From: Blautia schinkii DSM 10518
GTDB lineage: Bacteria > Bacillota > Clostridia > Lachnospirales > Lachnospiraceae
Assembly (NCBI GenBank): GCA_000702025.1
Contig: JNKJ01000003.1
Location: 1 to 64,000, forward strand
Direction: 5' to 3'
Length of the DNA stretch: 64,000 bases
Within the stretch, counting starts at the first letter, position 1; every line of letters starts with the position of its first letter. The notes beneath the pieces were generated by a model. The model did no database searches. It was not told the origin of the DNA and saw only the letters and a program-made list of their open reading frames with translations. Shown in pieces: positions 60,002 to 64,000 of the stretch. The position numbers and the translations under genes are program-made.

Positions 60002-61273
60002 TTATTCATACCGGATTGAATCAGCTTTGATATCTAATGCCTTGGCAAAGTCATCCGGAGTCAGGCTTCCGGCTGCCAGGCCCTGCATCTGTGCAACTGC
60101 CTCATCAAACAATGACTGGGAAGGCATATTTACACTCCATCTGTCCCAACTGCAGGCTACGTTTCCATTTTCAAGGATTTCCTTAACTGCCTCGTATTCC
60201 TCGGGCATGTCAACGGTTACTCCCTCTTTATAGCTGAAGCCGCCTACATTGGCATCTACAAAGGCCTGCTGTACTTCCACAGATGCCAGCGCTTCCATAA
60301 GCTTCTCTGCGCCCTCTTCATTCTTTGTGTTCACATTAATACCGAAGCTTACAGCAGGACCACCGTTCAGGTACTGGTTTTCCGCAGAGCTTCCCAGGTT
60401 CGGAATCATGCCGAAATTGAATCCGGCCTCTTTGAGGTTCGTGTACTGCCATGGGCCGCCGTTAAAGATAGCTGTTTTGCCTGCAATAAAGTCATTTAAT
60501 GCCTGCTCGTTGGATATTCCAACCATTGTATCGTTGATATAGCCTTTTTCAATCAGCACGCTCCACTGCTTCACATAGTCATTGATCGTGCCGTCCATCT
60601 TTTTCTCACCCTTGGCAAAGGCTTCGTCAAAGGTCTTTCCTTCTTCGGATGTCTCATAAAAATCATTCTCCAGATATCCCATTAAAGAATGTACTGCCGT
60701 ATCCCCGTCCGCCAGACCGAAGCCCATTGGCTGCACGCCCTTTTCCGCTAACGTATCACAAGCCGCAACCAACTCGTCAAAGGTCTTTGGCGCCTCTGTG
60801 ATTCCATTTTCCTCAAAAATGTCCTTGTTGTACCATACGCCGGAGAACCAGCCATAAGAAGGAACTCCGTAAACCTTATCCCCGTCCTTGCACAGTGCAA
60901 ATCCTGCCTCATTGATGCCTTCCAAATAGGCTGCTCCGGTGATTTCCTTTAAATTTCCGGCCTTGATTCTTGCCGGGAAGTTTGTTCCATCAGCAATAAT
61001 GTCCGGGCCCTCGCCTGCTGCCAGCTGCGTTCCCAGTACGTTGTTATAGTCGTTACGGGCAACATATGTATATTCCACTACATAGTCCCCTCCAAGCTTT
61101 TCGTTGATGACCTCCAGAATCGGTGCCATATCATCTTCATCATACCAACAGGTAAAGGTAACTGTCTGTGCATCCCCGGCCTCTGCCATTACTGTGGTTC
61201 CTCCTGCCGTACCAACAAGTCCAGCCACCATAGCCGCACTAAGAATCATGCCTGCTGCTTTTTTACATTTCAT
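60002..61273 (-). CDS. Carbohydrate ABC transporter solute-binding protein
   Basis: 423 aa, family 1 extracellular binding protein (DIIADGTNFPARIKAG, GVPSYGWFSGVWYNKDIFEENG). Signal peptide ends at about VMAEA; no lipobox Cys is present, unusual for a Gram-positive binding protein, which is normally lipid-anchored. Start at 61273 follows AAAGGAGACG; the frame is open upstream without homology. First gene of the importer, under the two-component system just upstream. Confidence 0.93.
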   Translation of the reverse strand: MKCKKAAGMILSAAMVAGLVGTAGGTTVMAEAGDAQTVTFTCWYDEDDMAPILEVINEKLGGDYVVEYTYVARNDYNNVLGTQLAAGEGPDIIADGTNFPARIKAGNLKEITGAAYLEGINEAGFALCKDGDKVYGVPSYGWFSGVWYNKDIFEENGITEAPKTFDELVAACDTLAEKGVQPMGFGLADGDTAVHSLMGYLENDFYETSEEGKTFDEAFAKGEKKMDGTINDYVKQWSVLIEKGYINDTMVGISNEQALNDFIAGKTAIFNGGPWQYTNLKEAGFNFGMIPNLGSSAENQYLNGGPAVSFGINVNTKNEEGAEKLMEALASVEVQQAFVDANVGGFSYKEGVTVDMPEEYEAVKEILENGNVACSWDRWSVNMPSQSLFDEAVAQMQGLAAGSLTPDDFAKALDIKADSIRYE

Positions 61274-61423
61274 AACTCGTCTCCTTTCTCCGGTACAGCG
61301 AATCATAAGCCGTACCAGCACCCTTCCGGTGTTCTTTCCTTTTGATGATTTTATTTTAAGAAAAATCAGAGGCACTTACTATCCAAAGATTTTTATATTA
61401 ATATCAATTTTTAAAGGTAGCCC

Positions 61424-61454
61424 AAAAACAACAAAAGAAACCCCGAAGGATTTC
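61424..61454 (-). terminator. Terminator after the sensor kinase gene
   Basis: Minus strand: GAAATCC pairs with GGGTTTC around a TTCG loop, followed by a T-rich tract (TTTTGTTGTTTTT). It separates the two-component genes from the importer genes. The rest of 61274-61521 should hold the importer promoter, which I could not place. Confidence 0.75.
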
Positions 61455-61521
61455 CTTTGTCAAAATTCAGTTCATCACAAAGCATATTACTCTCCATGGA
61501 GTAAACAGTGATCTCCCACTT

Positions 61522-63156
61522 TTATATCATTGTCAGCCTGTCGGTCCGCAGCCTCACCACAGACCGTGTTCCTGTCTCATCTGCACTCACTGTCAGGCCG
61601 CAGTCCTTCCCGCAAAGAAGCTGGACTCTTCTGTGGACATTTGAAGTCCCATATCCATAGTCCTCCGTTTTCATCGCTCCCCGTCCTATTTTTTTGTATA
61701 ACTCATCACCATTATCACAAACATTCAGCACCAGGTATTTTCCGTCTTTCCGGGCACTGATGGAAATCTCCCCACGGCCCTCTCTTAACTGATCCACCCC
61801 GTGTTCTATGGCATTTTCCACCAATGGCTGCAAAATAAAGATCGGGACATTATCCTCCATAAGCGCTTCCTCAAGCTTGTATTCCACATCAAAAGAATCT
61901 TCATGAGAAATCTGCTGAAGCCGGATATATGCCTTAATATTCGCAATTTCTACTGAAAGCTTGTCCACATTTTTTCCTTTATTCAATGCCGTCCTATAAA
62001 AAGCTGCCATCTCTGTGGTAATCTCATATATTCTATCCTGCCCGGACTCCAGCGCCAGCCAATTGATAGCAGAGAGATTATTGTAAAGGAAATGTGGGTT
62101 TATCTTTGCCTGCAGCAAATCTAATTCGATACCCTGACGTTCAATCTCCTTTGCATAAACCTGCCGGATAAGCTGCTTGATCCTGTTCATCATACCCTGC
62201 AGGCTTTTTGCAAGAATGTCTACCTCTTCAATTTCAGACGGCTCTATGATTACATCGAAATCGCCTTTCTGGACCTCGTTTACCTCCGATACCAAGACCA
62301 TCATATCTTTCAACAGAAGCTTGGAAAATATATGAACCGCAAGCCAGACCAAACACAGCACTGCAAAAATAATCAGCATGGGCGCAACAATACCTGTTCC
62401 AAGGTTCTGTGAAAAATATCGTTTATCCACCTGATAGGTCACTGTCCAGCCTGAATTCCCCAATTCATCCGATCTCGCAAAGCCGCTATCAAAATCTTCC
62501 TTTACATTTTTATATTCATAAAAAGAATCGCCCGCCTTGGAAAGGCTGATGTTGATAGGTGTATTCTGAAACACATTAAAGCTGCTTCTGAATATTCTGG
62601 AATCAAGGTCTACCTTCATAATCCCCAATGTTTTAACAGGATAAGAGGTTTTGATCACTTTCGTAATGAAAAAACTGTCATTCTCAAACCACCAGCAGGT
62701 TTCCTCTGACTGCATTGTTTTTTTGTACCAGGTTTCCTCTTTAACCTGGTCATCCAGATGAATCAGGTCATCCATAATATTGTATTTTTTCTCCGTATAA
62801 ATACGCAGCTTTTTATAATACTGACTGGAAAGGACATTATTGTACAGCAGCGGTCCCACACTTTTTGCCGCGTTGGCCAGCTCCAGATATTTGCCGGTGT
62901 CAATCTGCATAAACTCCTGTAACGTGTAATTACTTACCGCATAAATAATAGACCTTTCACACTGTTCCATTCTGTTTTTCAGATCAATCTCATTCTGGTC
63001 TATACTGTTATTTATCTCCAGCGTTTTCTCTTCTTTCACATAGCGGGCAGAGGAATAGAGGATAAAACTGCCAAGACATAAAACCGGAATCATGATGATT
63101 AAAATAAAGCCCTTTTTTAGCTGTCCCGCAAATGATTTCTTTTTTATCTTATCCAT
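61522..63156 (-). CDS. YesM-type sensor histidine kinase
   Basis: 544 aa. Membrane helices at about 16-36 and 252-275 enclose an extracellular sensor domain. HAMP domain, then the phospho-His in KINPHFLYNNLSAINWLA and an HATPase (ILQPLVENAIEHG, NVCDNG). YesM kinases control carbohydrate importers of the CUT1 type. AGAAG precedes the ATG. It follows the regulator gene by 3 bp. Confidence 0.93.
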   Translation of the reverse strand: MDKIKKKSFAGQLKKGFILIIMIPVLCLGSFILYSSARYVKEEKTLEINNSIDQNEIDLKNRMEQCERSIIYAVSNYTLQEFMQIDTGKYLELANAAKSVGPLLYNNVLSSQYYKKLRIYTEKKYNIMDDLIHLDDQVKEETWYKKTMQSEETCWWFENDSFFITKVIKTSYPVKTLGIMKVDLDSRIFRSSFNVFQNTPINISLSKAGDSFYEYKNVKEDFDSGFARSDELGNSGWTVTYQVDKRYFSQNLGTGIVAPMLIIFAVLCLVWLAVHIFSKLLLKDMMVLVSEVNEVQKGDFDVIIEPSEIEEVDILAKSLQGMMNRIKQLIRQVYAKEIERQGIELDLLQAKINPHFLYNNLSAINWLALESGQDRIYEITTEMAAFYRTALNKGKNVDKLSVEIANIKAYIRLQQISHEDSFDVEYKLEEALMEDNVPIFILQPLVENAIEHGVDQLREGRGEISISARKDGKYLVLNVCDNGDELYKKIGRGAMKTEDYGYGTSNVHRRVQLLCGKDCGLTVSADETGTRSVVRLRTDRLTMI

Positions 63157-63159
63157 TTA

Positions 63160-64000
63160 TCAATTCTTCTCCCGGAATTTAGCTGGGCTGCAGCCTTCAT
63201 TGGTGCGGAATAATGAAATAAAATAGGAAGTATTAAAGTATCCCACTCTCTCCGCTATGTCTCCAATCTTCATATTCGTGGTATTCAGTAATTGCTTCGC
63301 CTTCTCCATCCGATATCTGGAAATATATTTGACAAGATTCTCTCCTGTCTCCATTTTGAACAGTGAGCTTAAATAGGCCGCTGATATTCCTAATTTTTCT
63401 GCAAGCAGCGAGACAGAGAGTGTGCTGTTGCCGTACTCTTCGCTTATAATATCCTTGGCAAGCATCACCACCCGGTTCTCATCCCGGACTTCCTCCTGCT
63501 CCTGTTCAAATTCATGAATCAGGTACAGGGCTGCATCCTTAACCTCACGCAGGGACCGCGCGCCGTAAATATTCTCCACTATTTCCATCATGCGCTCCTC
63601 TTTATGAAGTGCTTCGCAGCATTTTTTTATAATTTCCGAAAAATTGTATTTAATATAAACAGAACTGAAGCCCATGTTTTCCTCCACATAATCAAAGGCT
63701 TTTTCAAATTCTGTCCTGATTCCCTCAAAATCCTTCAGCTTTGCATTGGTCAGAATCCTTTTAAAATAAATAGGAAGCATGTCCTTTTCTTTTTTCAGAA
63801 ACGCACCCTTATCCTCCACAAGGCAGATGCTCTCTGTAAGAAAGAACTGGTAATCCAACTGCTCCTTCATTTTTTCATACTCGGACTTTAACTGGCGGAC
63901 GCTGCAGCAGCACTTGCCCACTATGATCAAAAGCTCAGACTGGTATTTCTTTTTTGATATCTCAATCAAGCCCTCGCAGGCTGTCTCCACATCCTTTTTG
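63160..64000 (-). CDS. YesN-type AraC response regulator (5' end outside window)
   Basis: About 280 residues visible; the frame runs off the window at 64000, so the receiver domain and start are missing. Visible: a helical middle domain, and a C-terminal AraC double HTH (SVSLLAEKLGISAAYLSSLFK and IGDIAERVGYFNTSYFISLFR) ending with GCSPAKFREKN. Partner of the YesM-type kinase; together they probably switch on the importer, the glycosidase and GH112. Confidence 0.92.
   Translation of the reverse strand, partial: KKDVETACEGLIEISKKKYQSELLIIVGKCCCSVRQLKSEYEKMKEQLDYQFFLTESICLVEDKGAFLKKEKDMLPIYFKRILTNAKLKDFEGIRTEFEKAFDYVEENMGFSSVYIKYNFSEIIKKCCEALHKEERMMEIVENIYGARSLREVKDAALYLIHEFEQEQEEVRDENRVVMLAKDIISEEYGNSTLSVSLLAEKLGISAAYLSSLFKMETGENLVKYISRYRMEKAKQLLNTTNMKIGDIAERVGYFNTSYFISLFRTNEGCSPAKFREKN

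Overview
The window looks like a chromosomal segment of an endospore-forming Clostridia of the Lachnospiraceae type (Blautia/Dorea-like; this is inference from gene content, not a database match). Support: the complete spoIIIAA-AH operon, spo0A and spoIVB, a fused AccD-AccA carboxyltransferase, ArgR, a GH112 phosphorylase with a CUT1 ABC importer, and Gram-positive ribosome-binding sites. Nearly every gene lies on the minus strand, consistent with one replichore arm; the plus-strand exceptions are a ProX-like gene, proB and a tetR.

Layout. 1-1204: a structured palindromic repeat, two small spore-coat-like genes and two tandem-repeat arrays. 1205-16127: glgA, then the conserved Firmicutes block, read on the minus strand as prfC, yqhY, nusB, xseA, xseB, ispA, dxs, tlyA, nadK, argR, recN, spoIVB, spo0A. 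16310-21286: spoIIIAA-AH. 21371-27375: an unrecognised anchored protein, an Sfp-type phosphopantetheinyl transferase, a UvrD-like helicase, gltX and a non-canonical sirtuin. 27598-30035: lysR, a ProX-like editing protein and a short glutamate 5-kinase, followed by the second palindromic repeat. 30481-37927: fatty-acid synthesis (acpP, fabD, fabG, fabF, accB, fabZ, accC, accDA) with a strong promoter and FabT-like operators. 38071-45432: ftsW-like gene, then a heptad-repeat secreted protein and an MMPL exporter divergent from a TetR regulator, with three identical-type operators between them. 45606-50698: divergent SHMT, AGCS amino-acid symporter, AraC-type response regulator and a cupin-PocR histidine kinase. 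50751-53517: an AT-rich pair, DUF2290-like protein plus an SF1 helicase with a nuclease-like N-terminus. 53856-64000: glycan-use locus with GH112 phosphorylase, a probable glycosidase, two permeases, a solute-binding protein, a YesM-like kinase and the C-terminal part of a YesN-like regulator.

Most unusual signal. Two copies (1-192 and 30237-30464) of an element with a conserved core of about 105 nt held between long inverted arms. The arms are nearly perfectly self-complementary within a copy but unrelated between copies. Inside the core, two helices keep pairing through compensatory base changes around an identical 15-nt loop. This argues for selection on RNA (or single-stranded DNA) structure. 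I do not recognise it as a described family.

No rRNA, tRNA, CRISPR array, transposase or prophage gene was seen.
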